Numbered from the stretch's first letter, positions 1 through 8,847 are shown. The stretch: DNA of 64,000 bases from Leptolyngbya sp. SIO1E4 (GCA_010672825.2 JAAHFU020000002.1:62001-126000); one strand, 5' to 3'. Notes: generated by a model from the sequence alone, not told the origin. Numbers and translations are program-made.

Positions 1-1
1 T

Positions 2-2182
2 ATTGGCGGCTGGGTGGCCTTGGCGGCTGTGATAGTCATTGGCCCTCGGATGGGGCGTTTTTCCAGCAAACGGCGGCGTCCGTTTCTGATGGGCTATGAC
101 TTGCCATTGGCCTTGTTGGGGACGCTGCTGCTGTGGCTTGGCTGGTTTGGTTTCAACGGTGGCAGCGTCTTGGCGCTGAATGATCAGGTGCCCGGCATCA
201 TTGTCAATACGGTGTTGGCCGGGTCGGCTGGGCTGGTGACGCCCATTGTGCTCAGCCTTGTTCGAGGCAGGCAACTGCGGGTAGATGCAGTCATGAATGG
301 CTCGTTGGCTGGGCTGGTGGCCATTACCGCCAGCTGTCATGTGGTCACCGCAGGGGCGGCGATCGCCATTGGTGCGATCGGGGGTATCGGCATGTTGATG
401 ACTGAGCGTTACCTAGAGCGTTTGCAAATAGACGATGTCGTCGGCGCTATCCCTGTACATTTGGGGGCAGGTATCTGGGGGACGTTGGCTGTTGCTTTGT
501 TTGGGGATTTGGCCCTAATTGGTACCGGGCTCAGCCGCATGGCCCAACTGGGGGTGCAGCTTTTGGGCATTGCGGTGGCTGGGGGATGGGCTTTTGGGTT
601 AGCGCTGTTGATTTTCTGGGGGATAAACCGCCGCTGGCCGTTGCGCGTGCGCCGCAAAGATGAGCACATTGGGCTCAATGTGTCAGAACATGGTGCCGTC
701 AGTGACCTTGTGGATCTCTTCACCATCATGCGTCGACAGGAGCGAACTGGCGATTTACAGCTGCGGGCTCCGGTAGAACTGTTTACCCCGGTAGGGCAAA
801 TTGCGGCTCGATACAATCGCGTGATCAGTAGCTTAGAACAGGCGCTAGCCCATACTGATGCCATTGTTGAAACGGCGATCGAGGCGATTTTAACGGTTTC
901 TCATCGAGAACTCCTCATTCGAACTGCGAACCCTGCTGTCCAAAAAATTTTTGGCCTATCTGAAAAACAGCTGGAAGGAAAACCGCTCGGGATTCTCTTG
1001 TCCTGCTCTGAGACAGAGATGCAGCTGAGTATCAATGGAAATTTCCACGAACCGAGAAACCATCAGTGCTTGCAGATGCTTGGCAACGTGCTGATGAAGG
1101 CCAGCGTAGAAGGAACCCCGTATCAGCTGATAGGACGTCGCCGTAGTGGGGGAGCTTTTCCTGTGGAAATTACAGTGGCATCTCTCAAAACCCGCCGGGA
1201 GCATTGCTACACCCTCATCGTTCGGGATATTACGCTCCGTAAGCAAGCGGAAGAAGCGATTCAAGCTGCTGAGGCTAAAGACCTGAAAACCCGTCAACTC
1301 GAAAAGACTCTGAAAGAGCTACAACAAGCACAAATTCAGCTCATTCACAGCGAAAAGATGTCAAGTTTAGGGCAATTGGTTGCGGGAGTAGCCCATGAAA
1401 TCAACAACCCGATCAACTTTATCTATGCCAACTTGACCTATGTAGAAGATTATTTTCGGGATCTGCTAGACCTGATTAACTGCTACCATGCAGAGCCCGT
1501 AACGGCAACATCCGATGGAATTCGTCGCAAAATCAAGGCAATTGATCTGGATTACCTGATTCAAGATTTGCCCAAAATTCTAGGATCAATGCGAGGAGGG
1601 GCTGAGCGCATCGCGGAAATAGTGCGATCGCTGCGAGATTTTTCGCACTTAGGCGGGGCCAACCTCAAATGGGTCGATATTCATCAAGGGCTAGAAAGCA
1701 CCCTCACAATTTTGGGCAACAAACTCAAGGGGAAAGGCTCAAGACCCTCGATTCAAGTACTGCGTGACTATGGTGATTTTCCTAAAGTCGAGTGCTATCC
1801 CAGCCAGCTCAACCAGGTATTCATGAATCTGCTGACGAATGCCATTGATGCCATCGACGAAAAGTGGGAATTAGAGCCAACCCGATCTTGGCCAGAAAAC
1901 CCTGGGTTTGTGCCCCAGATTATTGTCCGCACCCAAGTCACCAACCGCGATCGCATTCAAATTCACGTGAGTGATAACGGCATTGGCATTCCAGAACCGG
2001 TGAAGCGTCGGATGCTGGACCCCTTTTTCACCACAAAGTCGGTGGGTAAAGGGACAGGACTGGGAATGTCCATTAGCTATCAAATTGTTGTAGAGCGCCA
2101 CCGGGGAACCTTGAACTGTTTTTCCAGCCCTGGAAAGGGGACTCGGTTTTTGATTGATATTCCCTTGATGCAGAGTGAGTAG
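2..2182 (+). CDS. Ammonium transporter-PAS-histidine kinase fusion (5' end outside window)
   Basis: A membrane ammonium channel/sensor joined to a cytoplasmic kinase. The reading frame is already open at base 2, so the N-terminal part of the Amt domain lies outside the window. Counting from the GTG at 14, residues 1-205 are Amt helices: a motif LGWFGFNGGS near 41-51, NGSLAGLVAITASC near 95-108, and DDVVGAIPVHLGAG with the second pore histidine at H149. The conserved Amt tail motif GLNVSEHG sits near 220-227. A linker leads to a PAS domain (about 280-410), a short coiled coil, and a HisKA dimerisation region with phospho-acceptor H461 in AHEINNP. The ATPase N box is near 600-613, G1 (DNGIGIP) near 654-660 and G2 (GKGTGLGM) near 678-685. 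All kinase motifs look intact. No response regulator is adjacent. Ammonium sensing is an inference from the fusion; Amt-kinase fusions such as Ks-Amt5 are known in anammox bacteria. Confidence 0.9.
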   Translation: MGGWVALAAVIVIGPRMGRFSSKRRRPFLMGYDLPLALLGTLLLWLGWFGFNGGSVLALNDQVPGIIVNTVLAGSAGLVTPIVLSLVRGRQLRVDAVMNGSLAGLVAITASCHVVTAGAAIAIGAIGGIGMLMTERYLERLQIDDVVGAIPVHLGAGIWGTLAVALFGDLALIGTGLSRMAQLGVQLLGIAVAGGWAFGLALLIFWGINRRWPLRVRRKDEHIGLNVSEHGAVSDLVDLFTIMRRQERTGDLQLRAPVELFTPVGQIAARYNRVISSLEQALAHTDAIVETAIEAILTVSHRELLIRTANPAVQKIFGLSEKQLEGKPLGILLSCSETEMQLSINGNFHEPRNHQCLQMLGNVLMKASVEGTPYQLIGRRRSGGAFPVEITVASLKTRREHCYTLIVRDITLRKQAEEAIQAAEAKDLKTRQLEKTLKELQQAQIQLIHSEKMSSLGQLVAGVAHEINNPINFIYANLTYVEDYFRDLLDLINCYHAEPVTATSDGIRRKIKAIDLDYLIQDLPKILGSMRGGAERIAEIVRSLRDFSHLGGANLKWVDIHQGLESTLTILGNKLKGKGSRPSIQVLRDYGDFPKVECYPSQLNQVFMNLLTNAIDAIDEKWELEPTRSWPENPGFVPQIIVRTQVTNRDRIQIHVSDNGIGIPEPVKRRMLDPFFTTKSVGKGTGLGMSISYQIVVERHRGTLNCFSSPGKGTRFLIDIPLMQSE

Positions 2183-2213
2183 GGAGATAGACGGGGTAGG
2201 GAGATAGGGCGGT

Positions 2214-2266
2214 GGGGAGTAGGGGAGATAGAGGAGTTAAAAAGTGTGATTTCTGACCTACTCCCC
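2214..2266. terminator. G-rich/C-rich inverted repeat between convergent genes
   Basis: GGGGAGTAGG at 2214-2223 is exactly complementary to CCTACTCCCC at 2257-2266, with a 33-nt loop. It lies between the convergent Amt-kinase and rsmI genes inside a low-complexity stretch of gggagatag-like units. The same purine-rich run encodes the acidic EEEGEKGE tail of RsmI. A terminator role is inferred; there is no clear T-run. Confidence 0.35.
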
Positions 2267-2274
2267 TTTCCCCC

Positions 2275-3156
2275 TTACTCCCCTTTCTCCCCCTCCTCCT
2301 CCGAAATATCCGGCAGCGCGATCGCAATCTGATAAATGTCGCGTTTAGAGTGATGGGTTTCTTGGGCAAGTTGACGACTGGCTTGAGAGCGGGAGAGACC
2401 GGCTTGTAACAGTTCTGTGAGCCGCTGTTCCAGTTCTGCTTTTGAAAGTGGCTCAGTGTTTTCAGGGGGTTTCCCGGCTACGACTAACGTGAACTCGCCC
2501 CGAGGGGGATGGTCAGTGAAGTGGGCGATCGCGGCTGTCAGGGTACCCCGCCAAACTTCCTCATATTGTTTGGTTAGTTCTCGGGCGATCGCGATGCGTC
2601 GATCAGTGCCCAGACTGGTTTGCAGGTCTTGCAAGGTAGCCAGGAGGCGATGGGGGGCTTCGTAGAGGACGAGGGTGCGATGCTCTGAGGCGAGTTGGGT
2701 GAGGCGATCGTGGCGATCTCGCCCTTTGGCGGGAAGGAACCCTTCAAAGACAAAGGGGTGAGGGGCTAGCCCTGAGATGCATAGAGCAGTTACTGCCGCA
2801 GTTGCACCGGGAACCGCCACCACTGGAATCCCGGCCTCTGCACAGGCTTCGACGAGTTCAAACCCTGGATCAGAAATGCCTGGCATACCAGCATCGCTGA
2901 CGAGGGCCACTTGCTTGCCCTCCTGCAGCTGGGTGATGAGATCAGGCAGACGTTTGCGCCAGTTATGGGCGTGATAGCTCGTCTGGGGTGTTTTGATCTG
3001 GAAGTGATGCAGCAGTTTTCCCGTGTGGCGTGTGTCCTCTGCGGCAATCAAATCCACCTGTTGAAGTGTTTCAATGGCCCGAAATGTCATGTCCCCCAAA
3101 TTGCCCAAGGGGGTGCCCACGATATAAAGTTTGCCGGTGATCTGGGTATCCGCCAC
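2275..3156 (-). CDS. rsmI: 16S rRNA (cytidine(1402)-2'-O)-methyltransferase
   Basis: SAM-dependent methyltransferase of the tetrapyrrole methylase fold that 2'-O-methylates C1402 in the decoding centre of 16S rRNA. It has the usual family length (293 residues). The N-terminal VGTPLGNLGD is at 13-22, AEDTRHTGKLL at 39-49, ALVSDAGMPGISDPG at 84-98 and VPGATAAVTAL at 115-125, all diagnostic of RsmI. The start is a GTG at 3156; no better upstream ATG exists in this frame. The last ten residues (EEEGEKGE and neighbours) are read from a low-complexity intergenic-type repeat and are probably not functionally important. The gene is convergent with the Amt-kinase gene and divergent from the PfkB gene. 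Confidence 0.95.
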   Translation of the reverse strand: MADTQITGKLYIVGTPLGNLGDMTFRAIETLQQVDLIAAEDTRHTGKLLHHFQIKTPQTSYHAHNWRKRLPDLITQLQEGKQVALVSDAGMPGISDPGFELVEACAEAGIPVVAVPGATAAVTALCISGLAPHPFVFEGFLPAKGRDRHDRLTQLASEHRTLVLYEAPHRLLATLQDLQTSLGTDRRIAIARELTKQYEEVWRGTLTAAIAHFTDHPPRGEFTLVVAGKPPENTEPLSKAELEQRLTELLQAGLSRSQASRQLAQETHHSKRDIYQIAIALPDISEEEGEKGE

Positions 3157-3221
3157 AGCGCTTTTACCATGTGTGCTGTGCTTCAGAATAGACTGAGGCG
3201 CTCATAGGTGGAGGAGAAATC

Positions 3222-4082
3222 TTGAAAACAGGCGTCTTTATAGGATTGATCACCTTAGACTGCATCTATCAGACCCGTAAAACTCTGGAAGCGAATGAAA
3301 AGCAAGTCGCGGAGGCGGTGTTGTTGGCCGCAGGTGGCCCGGCTACGAATGCGGCTGTCGCCTTTAGAGCACTGGGTAATCGGGCTGTTTTGGTAGGGGC
3401 ATTGGGATGCCATCCCTTAAGTACTGTGGTGCGCGATGACTTGACCCAGTCTGGGATCGTGCTCGTTGATCTGACGCCCACGGCGACGGTCTCACCCCCG
3501 TTTTCGTCCATTGTGGTGAATATGATGACGGGCGATCGCGCCGTCATTTCACGCAATGCAGCTGATCGCCCGACTCCTAAAGGGCCGCCACCGCCCGATC
3601 TGCTAGCTGGGGCGGCGTGTCTCCTCATCGACGGTCACCAAATGTTGCTGGGGCTTGCCCTGGCTCGCCAAGCTCAGCAGGCTAATGTGCCAGTCATTAT
3701 CGATGCGGGCAGCTGGAAACCGGGGTTTGATCAGGTGTTGTCGTTGGCAACTGTAGTCATCGCTTCTGCAACATTTTGCCCCCCGGAGCCGGGCATCGGT
3801 GCGATCGCCTACCTGCAGTCCCTGGGCATTCCCTACATCGCAATTACCCGAGGGGCAGCGCCTATCTTCTACCAAACCCCTTGCCAATCTGGTGAAATTG
3901 CTGTGCCGACGATTCAGCCCGTAGATACCCTGGGAGCTGGCGATATCTTTCATGGTGCCTTTTGCCATAGCTGTATTCAGGGGGTTGATTTTGTGGAGGC
4001 ACTGACTCGCGCAGCCCAGGTGGCTTCTGGGTCTTGCCAGTCTTTTGGCACCCGGCAATGGGTTCATCAGTGGGTTGAGTAA
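3222..4082 (+). CDS. PfkB-family carbohydrate/nucleoside kinase
   Basis: Ribokinase-fold kinase of 286 residues. The N-terminal glycine signature GGPATNAAVA is at 38-47, and the C-terminal PfkB signature DTLGAGD is at 235-241, where D241 is the predicted catalytic base and the GAG the anion hole. The start is TTG at 3222 preceded by a strong GGAGGAG ribosome-binding site at about 3210-3216. The substrate cannot be assigned from sequence; ribokinase, fructokinase and sugar/nucleoside kinase activities all occur in this family. It is transcribed alone, divergent from rsmI and upstream of the bisphosphate nucleotidase gene. Confidence 0.9.
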   Translation: MKTGVFIGLITLDCIYQTRKTLEANEKQVAEAVLLAAGGPATNAAVAFRALGNRAVLVGALGCHPLSTVVRDDLTQSGIVLVDLTPTATVSPPFSSIVVNMMTGDRAVISRNAADRPTPKGPPPPDLLAGAACLLIDGHQMLLGLALARQAQQANVPVIIDAGSWKPGFDQVLSLATVVIASATFCPPEPGIGAIAYLQSLGIPYIAITRGAAPIFYQTPCQSGEIAVPTIQPVDTLGAGDIFHGAFCHSCIQGVDFVEALTRAAQVASGSCQSFGTRQWVHQWVE

Positions 4083-4164
4083 AAACACGGGAAACCTTGA
4101 TGCACTCTGAAGTAGGACGGGTAGACTAAGCCTGGATTTTAATCAGTAAACATGAGGCACTCCC

Positions 4165-5127
4165 ATGGCTTATGAAAAAGAACTGACGATAGCGATGGAA
4201 GCAGTGATGATGGCAGCCAAGCTGTGTGAGGCGGTGCGTCGAGACATGGTACCTGAAGCCATGGAGAAGTCTGATAAAAGTCCGGTAACGGTTGCTGACT
4301 ACGGTTCTCAGGCAATTATTTGTCGGGCATTGTCTCAGGCGTTCCCTGAGGATCCTGTTGTCGGAGAAGAGGATGCAGCCGAGTTGCGGACGCCGGAGAT
4401 GGCCGATCGCTTAAAGCAGGTAACCAGTTTTATCCAGTCTGTGTTGCCAGAGGCAGAACCAGAGCAGGTGACGACATGGATTGATCACGGCAATGGTTCA
4501 ACAGCAAAGCGTTTTTGGACACTCGATCCCATTGATGGGACGAAAGGATTTCTGCGGGGTGACCAATATGCGATCGCCCTAGCCCTGATTGAAGATGGCG
4601 ACCTCAAGGTGGGTATCCTTGGCTGCCCGGCATTAGCCTTTGGGGATGGCACCCCTGGCCTGCTCTTTACAGCTGTTCGGGGTGAAGGCACAAAGATGCA
4701 GCCAATAACAGGGGGCGATGCTAAACAAGTTCAGGTGGTGCAGCCCGGCGATGCTGAACGGTTACGGTTTGTGGAAAGTGTGGAAGCCAGTCACGGTAAC
4801 CAAGCCCAGCAACAGGCCGTGGCCAAAGCTGCAGGCATTACTGAAGATTCAGTCCGCATGGACAGCCAGGCTAAGTATGGTGCTGTAGCGGCGGGTGAGG
4901 CTGCCCTCTACCTACGACTGCCTTCTCCTAAATATCCAGACTATCGCGAAAAAATCTGGGATCACGCAGCCGGGGCGATCGTCGTAGAAGAAGCAGGCGG
5001 ACGGGTGACCGACATGCACGGCAAACCCCTTGATTTTTATGCTGCCGCCAAAATGATGGATAACCGGGGTGTCATCGTGAGCAGCGGAGCTATCCACGAT
5101 GCCGTATTGTCTGCGCTGCAGGAGTGA
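4165..5127 (+). CDS. 3'(2'),5'-bisphosphate nucleotidase, inositol-monophosphatase superfamily
   Basis: Mg-dependent, Li-sensitive phosphatase expected to convert 3'-phosphoadenosine 5'-phosphate to AMP, a by-product of sulfate assimilation. At 320 residues it has the longer Hal2/SAL1-type length rather than that of short CysQ. Metal-binding motifs are visible: GEED at 67-70, DPIDGTKGF at 121-129, and a C-terminal WDHAAGAIVVEEAGG with the third metal-binding Asp. The start is ATG 4165. It stands alone between the PfkB gene and a strong hairpin. Inositol phosphatase activity is an alternative, but the length and the DGTKGF motif favour the nucleotidase. Confidence 0.9.
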   Translation: MAYEKELTIAMEAVMMAAKLCEAVRRDMVPEAMEKSDKSPVTVADYGSQAIICRALSQAFPEDPVVGEEDAAELRTPEMADRLKQVTSFIQSVLPEAEPEQVTTWIDHGNGSTAKRFWTLDPIDGTKGFLRGDQYAIALALIEDGDLKVGILGCPALAFGDGTPGLLFTAVRGEGTKMQPITGGDAKQVQVVQPGDAERLRFVESVEASHGNQAQQQAVAKAAGITEDSVRMDSQAKYGAVAAGEAALYLRLPSPKYPDYREKIWDHAAGAIVVEEAGGRVTDMHGKPLDFYAAAKMMDNRGVIVSSGAIHDAVLSALQE

Positions 5128-5277
5128 AAGGCTCCGTTATACCAGTTCTCAGCTTTGAGTGCTGAGTGTTGAGTCGTAGAATTCCCGTACAGCGGGGGCT
5201 GTGGGGATTTCAGCTGTAGTCGATATTGAGAGATTGGGTATTGCAAGGGGCTGAGCCCTTGTTCGTGAAAGGGAGGT

Positions 5278-5319
5278 ACGGGCTGTAGAGACTCGACATA
5301 TCGAGTCTCTACAGCCCGT
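5278..5319. terminator. Perfect 19-bp stem hairpin between convergent genes
   Basis: The arms 5278-5296 and 5301-5319 are perfectly complementary over 19 bp with a 4-nt loop (cata). The hairpin lies between the 3' ends of the nucleotidase gene (+) and the universal stress protein gene (-). It is strong enough to act as a bidirectional terminator, although no long T-run follows on either strand. Confidence 0.6.
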
Positions 5320-5338
5320 CTCTTGTTGTTGATTCGAT

Positions 5339-5767
5339 TTACTTGAGAATCAGAACTGGGCAGGGAGCCAAGTGCACGACGCGTTCTGCTACCGAACCCA
5401 ATAAAAGGCGACTAATCTCTTTGCGCTCGTGGGAAGACACAACAATGAGATCGGCGTCTACCTGTTTCGCATAGTCAATGATTTTTGTGACAGGATCTCC
5501 GATCGCTACCTCGATTTGAGCGCCTTCGTATCCCATTTCACTGAGTTTTTTGCTTAGAAACTCGTGAACTTTATGCTTGCGCTCATCATCGCTGATCGTT
5601 CCCCATATGGCGGCCGGATCGGCTGGATGCAGCGGTGCCAGAACATGAATTAGCTTCAAGGATGAAACCTCATCAACATATTCTTTGGCAGGCCCCACTG
5701 CTTGATAAGACACTTCTGAAAAGTCAATGGGGACGAGAACCGATTTCTTTTTAAGCCAACTCATCAT
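5339..5767 (-). CDS. Universal stress protein family (UspA fold)
   Basis: Single-domain Usp protein of 142 residues. The N-terminal VLVPIDFSE and the C-terminal LLLGSVAERVVHLAPCPVLIL are typical. The usual ATP-binding glycine motif (G-x2-G-x9-G-S/T) is modified: the segment before LLLGS reads SSHERKEISR, lacking the first two glycines, so nucleotide binding may be weak or absent. The start codon lies 10 nt downstream of the stop codon of the AGCS symporter, so the two genes very likely form one transcript ending at the hairpin at 5278-5319. A regulatory or stress role linked to the symporter is an inference from this arrangement. Confidence 0.85.
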   Translation of the reverse strand: MMSWLKKKSVLVPIDFSEVSYQAVGPAKEYVDEVSSLKLIHVLAPLHPADPAAIWGTISDDERKHKVHEFLSKKLSEMGYEGAQIEVAIGDPVTKIIDYAKQVDADLIVVSSHERKEISRLLLGSVAERVVHLAPCPVLILK

Positions 5768-5777
5768 TCATTCCCCC

Positions 5778-7337
5778 TTATTTCAGAATCGGTTCTTTAG
5801 AGGCTGCAGACTCTGGCAACATTTCCCCTGACTTGAGGCGAGACATGTAGCTATTGAGCTCGCGAGCAATCAGCCCGGACATCAAGAAGCAGCCCAGCAG
5901 GTTCGGCAGAGACATCGCTAGCGCCATAATGTCGCTGAAATCAAGAACTGGCCCAAGGTTAACGACTGCACCCACAAAAACACAAACTAGAAAGATCGTT
6001 TTGTAGGTATTGACTGTGCGATCGCCAAACAGAAATGCCCATGATTGCTGTCCATAATAGCTCCAAGAAATCATGGTCGAAAGCGCGAACAAAAACCCTG
6101 CCACCGCAATCACATAGGGGAACCAACTAATCACCTGTTCAAAGGAGGCGGCTGAAAGTTGAGCCCCATTCAGGTCAGCGGCTGTTGGATCTGCATACAC
6201 ACCCGTCAAGACAATGACAATGGCCGTCAGGTTACAGATAAACATCGTGTCAATGAAGGGCTCTAGCAGGGCTACAATCCCTTCTCGGATGGGTTCATCC
6301 GTTCGCGCGGCAGAGTGAGCAATGGCTGCTGAACCTAACCCCGCTTCGTTAGAAAATGCTGCTCGCTGAAACCCAATCACCAGTGCACCCACGGCACCCC
6401 CAGCCACTGCTTCTGGGCTGAATGCGGTGCTGATAATGGTGCCGATCGCCCCTGGAACAGCTGGCAGTTTGACCAGGATGACCCAAAAACACGCGAGGGC
6501 ATAAATAACCGCCATGAAAGGGACCAAAACCCCAGCCACTGCGCCAATGCGCTCGATGCCTCCAATAATGACTAACCCGACAACGGCGGCCAAAACAATG
6601 CCAAATAGCCAGCTAAAATTCTCTAGAACTGGAACGACGTTTGAGACGGCGGCAAACGCCTGATTGGCCTGGAACATATTGCCAATGCCCAGACTGCCAA
6701 TCGCGCAGAAAACCGCAAAAATGACGGCTAACCCTCTGCCTAAGGGGGCCATTCCCATTGCAGATAAGCCCCGAGAGAGGTAATACATCGGCCCGCCACC
6801 GACTGTGCCATCCGGTTTAATGACGCGATACTTTTGACCCAGGGTACATTCGGCAAACTTACTCGACATCCCTAAGAACCCTGCCATCGTCATCCAAAAA
6901 GCGGCCCCCGGCCCCCCTAGCCGAATGGCGATCGCAACCCCGGCAATGTTGCCGATGCCCACCGTGCCAGAAAGGGCAGCTGCTAAGGCTTGGAAATGGG
7001 ACACATCGCCTTCATCTTCAGCGCTGTCGTATTTGCCCTGGACGACATCAATCGCGTGTTTGAAAGCACGAATGTTAATGAATTTCAGGCGCAGCGTAAA
7101 GAAAATAGCCCCAATGACTAACCAAAGGACAATAAATGGCATGCCGTTTTCGCCACCAATCCTGAAATAAAACAGCAGGTTGAGAACATCGACAACGCTT
7201 TGAACTCCGGCTTCAAGGGCACCTAAAAGCCCCCCTGGGGCAGCATCTTCTTGGGCTAAAGCAGCTTGGGGTATAAAGACTGCCAAAAAAAGCATGAGGA
7301 AAAGATAGTTCCTCAATTTAAACAGCGCCTGTTTCAT
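5778..7337 (-). CDS. Alanine/glycine:cation symporter (AGCS family)
   Basis: Inner-membrane Na+- or H+-coupled transporter of alanine or glycine, 519 residues with about ten or eleven hydrophobic segments. The N terminus resembles a signal peptide (positively charged start, hydrophobic core, ALAQE cleavage-like site near 28). Family motifs seen include GTVGIGNIAGVAIAI near 125, GGGPMYYL near 180 and FSNEAGLGSAAIAHSAA near 331-347. The universal stress protein gene follows by 10 nt. Upstream lies an A+T-rich region with three inverted repeats (7426-7581) that could hold the promoter and operators. It fits the nitrogen-scavenging theme of this region by importing alanine, which Ald (16712) could deaminate; that link is an inference. 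Confidence 0.92.
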   Translation of the reverse strand: MKQALFKLRNYLFLMLFLAVFIPQAALAQEDAAPGGLLGALEAGVQSVVDVLNLLFYFRIGGENGMPFIVLWLVIGAIFFTLRLKFINIRAFKHAIDVVQGKYDSAEDEGDVSHFQALAAALSGTVGIGNIAGVAIAIRLGGPGAAFWMTMAGFLGMSSKFAECTLGQKYRVIKPDGTVGGGPMYYLSRGLSAMGMAPLGRGLAVIFAVFCAIGSLGIGNMFQANQAFAAVSNVVPVLENFSWLFGIVLAAVVGLVIIGGIERIGAVAGVLVPFMAVIYALACFWVILVKLPAVPGAIGTIISTAFSPEAVAGGAVGALVIGFQRAAFSNEAGLGSAAIAHSAARTDEPIREGIVALLEPFIDTMFICNLTAIVIVLTGVYADPTAADLNGAQLSAASFEQVISWFPYVIAVAGFLFALSTMISWSYYGQQSWAFLFGDRTVNTYKTIFLVCVFVGAVVNLGPVLDFSDIMALAMSLPNLLGCFLMSGLIARELNSYMSRLKSGEMLPESAASKEPILK

Positions 7338-7425
7338 GGTTTACTGTCTCGAGTAAGAATTTATTTCGACACCAAAAATGAAAGCAAACTATGCTTTTGC
7401 CTGCAGATCAAAATATATAGAATGC

Positions 7426-7581
7426 ATTGTTCAAATATTTTTTGAACAATAGGTTTAAGTGTGCAAGTATTCGCACTTAAAAAAAGTGATTTGATATACG
7501 GTATTACGCTTTATAGAGTCAAATTTTCAAGCTAAAGTGACTTGTTGGCTAAAATTTGAAAATTTTCAAAAATTTGAAAAT
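7426..7581. repeat. Cluster of three inverted repeats upstream of the AGCS gene
   Basis: ATTGTTCAAA (7426-7435) pairs with TTTGAACAAT (7441-7450). TTTAAGTG (7454-7461) pairs with CACTTAAA (7474-7481). TTTGAAAATTTTCAAA (7555-7570) is a perfect 16-bp palindrome, followed by a further near-copy to 7581. They lie 90-245 bp upstream of the symporter start codon. An operator or transcript-leader role is possible but unproven. Confidence 0.5.
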
Positions 7582-7786
7582 ATAGTTGTGGGCTTGAAGG
7601 AATTCATCCTATCGCTATAGAACTTTGGTCTTAATGTGTCTGCTTGATTAGGGTGGAATATCTTCTTGAAGTGATTCCCAGAGGATTGAGTGCATTTCGC
7701 CGCAGTGGGAAATAGGGAAATAAACCTTTCTAGATGAAAGTTAAAAATATCTGGGTCAAGATAGGAGCTAAGGTTGGAGGCTTATC

Positions 7787-7872
7787 GCAGTACGCATTTG
7801 TATTAGAACAGTCCAGATAACTCAATTGCCCGCTGATCAAGCGTTCCGATTCATCCTTCTACCTACTGCTAC
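7787..7872 (-). repeat. Dispersed 85-bp repeat, family 2 (MITE-like), copy 1
   Basis: Read on the minus strand, this 86-bp segment closely matches 52335-52419 on the plus strand along its length. Both copies share GTAGCAGTAGG at one end, the block TTGAGTTATCTGGA in the middle and ACAAATGCGTACTGC at the other end. GTAGCAGTA and the terminal TACTGC are inversely related, suggesting short imperfect terminal inverted repeats. There is no coding capacity. Confidence 0.7.
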
Positions 7873-8016
7873 GCAGAAGCAAGCTATATCCTTCTGCCTT
7901 TTTCTATAGGATGTGGCTTATCCAAATGCTAACCGCTGTAGTGCTAATTTTTTTTGCCAATTTATTGAGCGTTAAACGATGTAAAACTTTTGATTTTCCC
8001 TGTGCTGAGATCTGAC

Positions 8017-8847
8017 TCAATACTCTCCGGATTCTTTGATCCGCCGCACCAAATACTCTCGCATTTCGATGAAGTCTTTCGAGAGGCGTAGTTCTGAAGG
8101 GGCCTTATCTTTTAACTTGGCCGAGAACGGGTTGGTGATATCTTCTACGATGCGACCTGGTTTAGCGTACATCAGAATAATGCGGGTAGAGAGCAGGAGG
8201 GCTTCTTCGACATCGTGGGTGATGAAGAAAATGCTTTTATGGGTCTGTGCCCAGATGTGATGCAGGCTGAGCTGCATCGATTCGCGGGTAAATGCATCTA
8301 AAGCCCCGAAGGGTTCGTCCATAAGGATGACTTTGGGGTCAGCTGCTAAGGCGCGGGCGATCGCGGCACGCTGTTTCATGCCCCCTGAAAGCTGGTAAGG
8401 CAATTTTTTGGCAGCATCAGAAAGACTCACCATGTCAAGAAAGTGGCTCACGCGCGATCGCCGCTCTTGAGCATCAACCCCCTTCATCCGAGGCCCAAAA
8501 TCGACATTTTTTTCGATGCTTAACCAGGGGAACAAGTTGGGTTGCTGAAACACCACGCCAACCTCAGCATCGGGTTTAGTATGGGGGTGGCCATCAACCA
8601 TCACGGTGCCATAGGTCGGGGCTTCATAGCCCGCCAGCACCCTCAATAAAGAGGTCTTGCCACAGCCTGACGGGCCAATAGCGCACACAAAATCACCGCT
8701 ATTGAGGTCTAAATCAACCCCTTGCAAGGCGTGGAAGGGCGTGCCGCCATAAACGTCATAGATCAAATCAATATTCTTGAGGGAGATCAGGGCAGTGCCT
8801 GCTGCCGTGGCGCTGGAAGTCTGATTAAGCGTGGTGGGATAAACCAT
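8017..8847 (-). CDS. tauB: Taurine ABC transporter ATP-binding protein
   Basis: Cytoplasmic ATPase that drives uptake of taurine or a related sulfonate. It has Walker A GPSGCGKTS, the Q-loop in VVFQQPNLFPWLS, signature LSGGMKQR, Walker B VILMDEP and H-loop ITHD, in the order typical of the nitrate/sulfonate/taurine (SsuB/TauB) subfamily. The frame is open up to a TTG at 8895, but that codon is only 2 nt from AGGAG. ATG 8847, preceded by AAGGT at suitable spacing, is preferred (276 residues). It is the last gene of the minus-strand operon aminotransferase-tauC-tauA-tauB. The specific substrate is inferred mainly from TauA and the neighbouring transaminase. Confidence 0.88.
   Translation of the reverse strand: MVYPTTLNQTSSATAAGTALISLKNIDLIYDVYGGTPFHALQGVDLDLNSGDFVCAIGPSGCGKTSLLRVLAGYEAPTYGTVMVDGHPHTKPDAEVGVVFQQPNLFPWLSIEKNVDFGPRMKGVDAQERRSRVSHFLDMVSLSDAAKKLPYQLSGGMKQRAAIARALAADPKVILMDEPFGALDAFTRESMQLSLHHIWAQTHKSIFFITHDVEEALLLSTRIILMYAKPGRIVEDITNPFSAKLKDKAPSELRLSKDFIEMREYLVRRIKESGEY

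Larger units (their letters stand above)
7338..8016. other. Intergenic region between tauB and the AGCS operon
   Basis: This 679-bp stretch has no convincing gene. It contains the A+T-rich inverted-repeat cluster at 7426-7581, which is the promoter side of the symporter gene, and one copy of an 85-bp dispersed repeat at 7787-7872. Around 7905-7945 is a partial match, on the minus strand, to the start of the roughly 100-bp repeat family seen at 20885-20987. The rest shows nothing recognisable. Confidence 0.6.
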
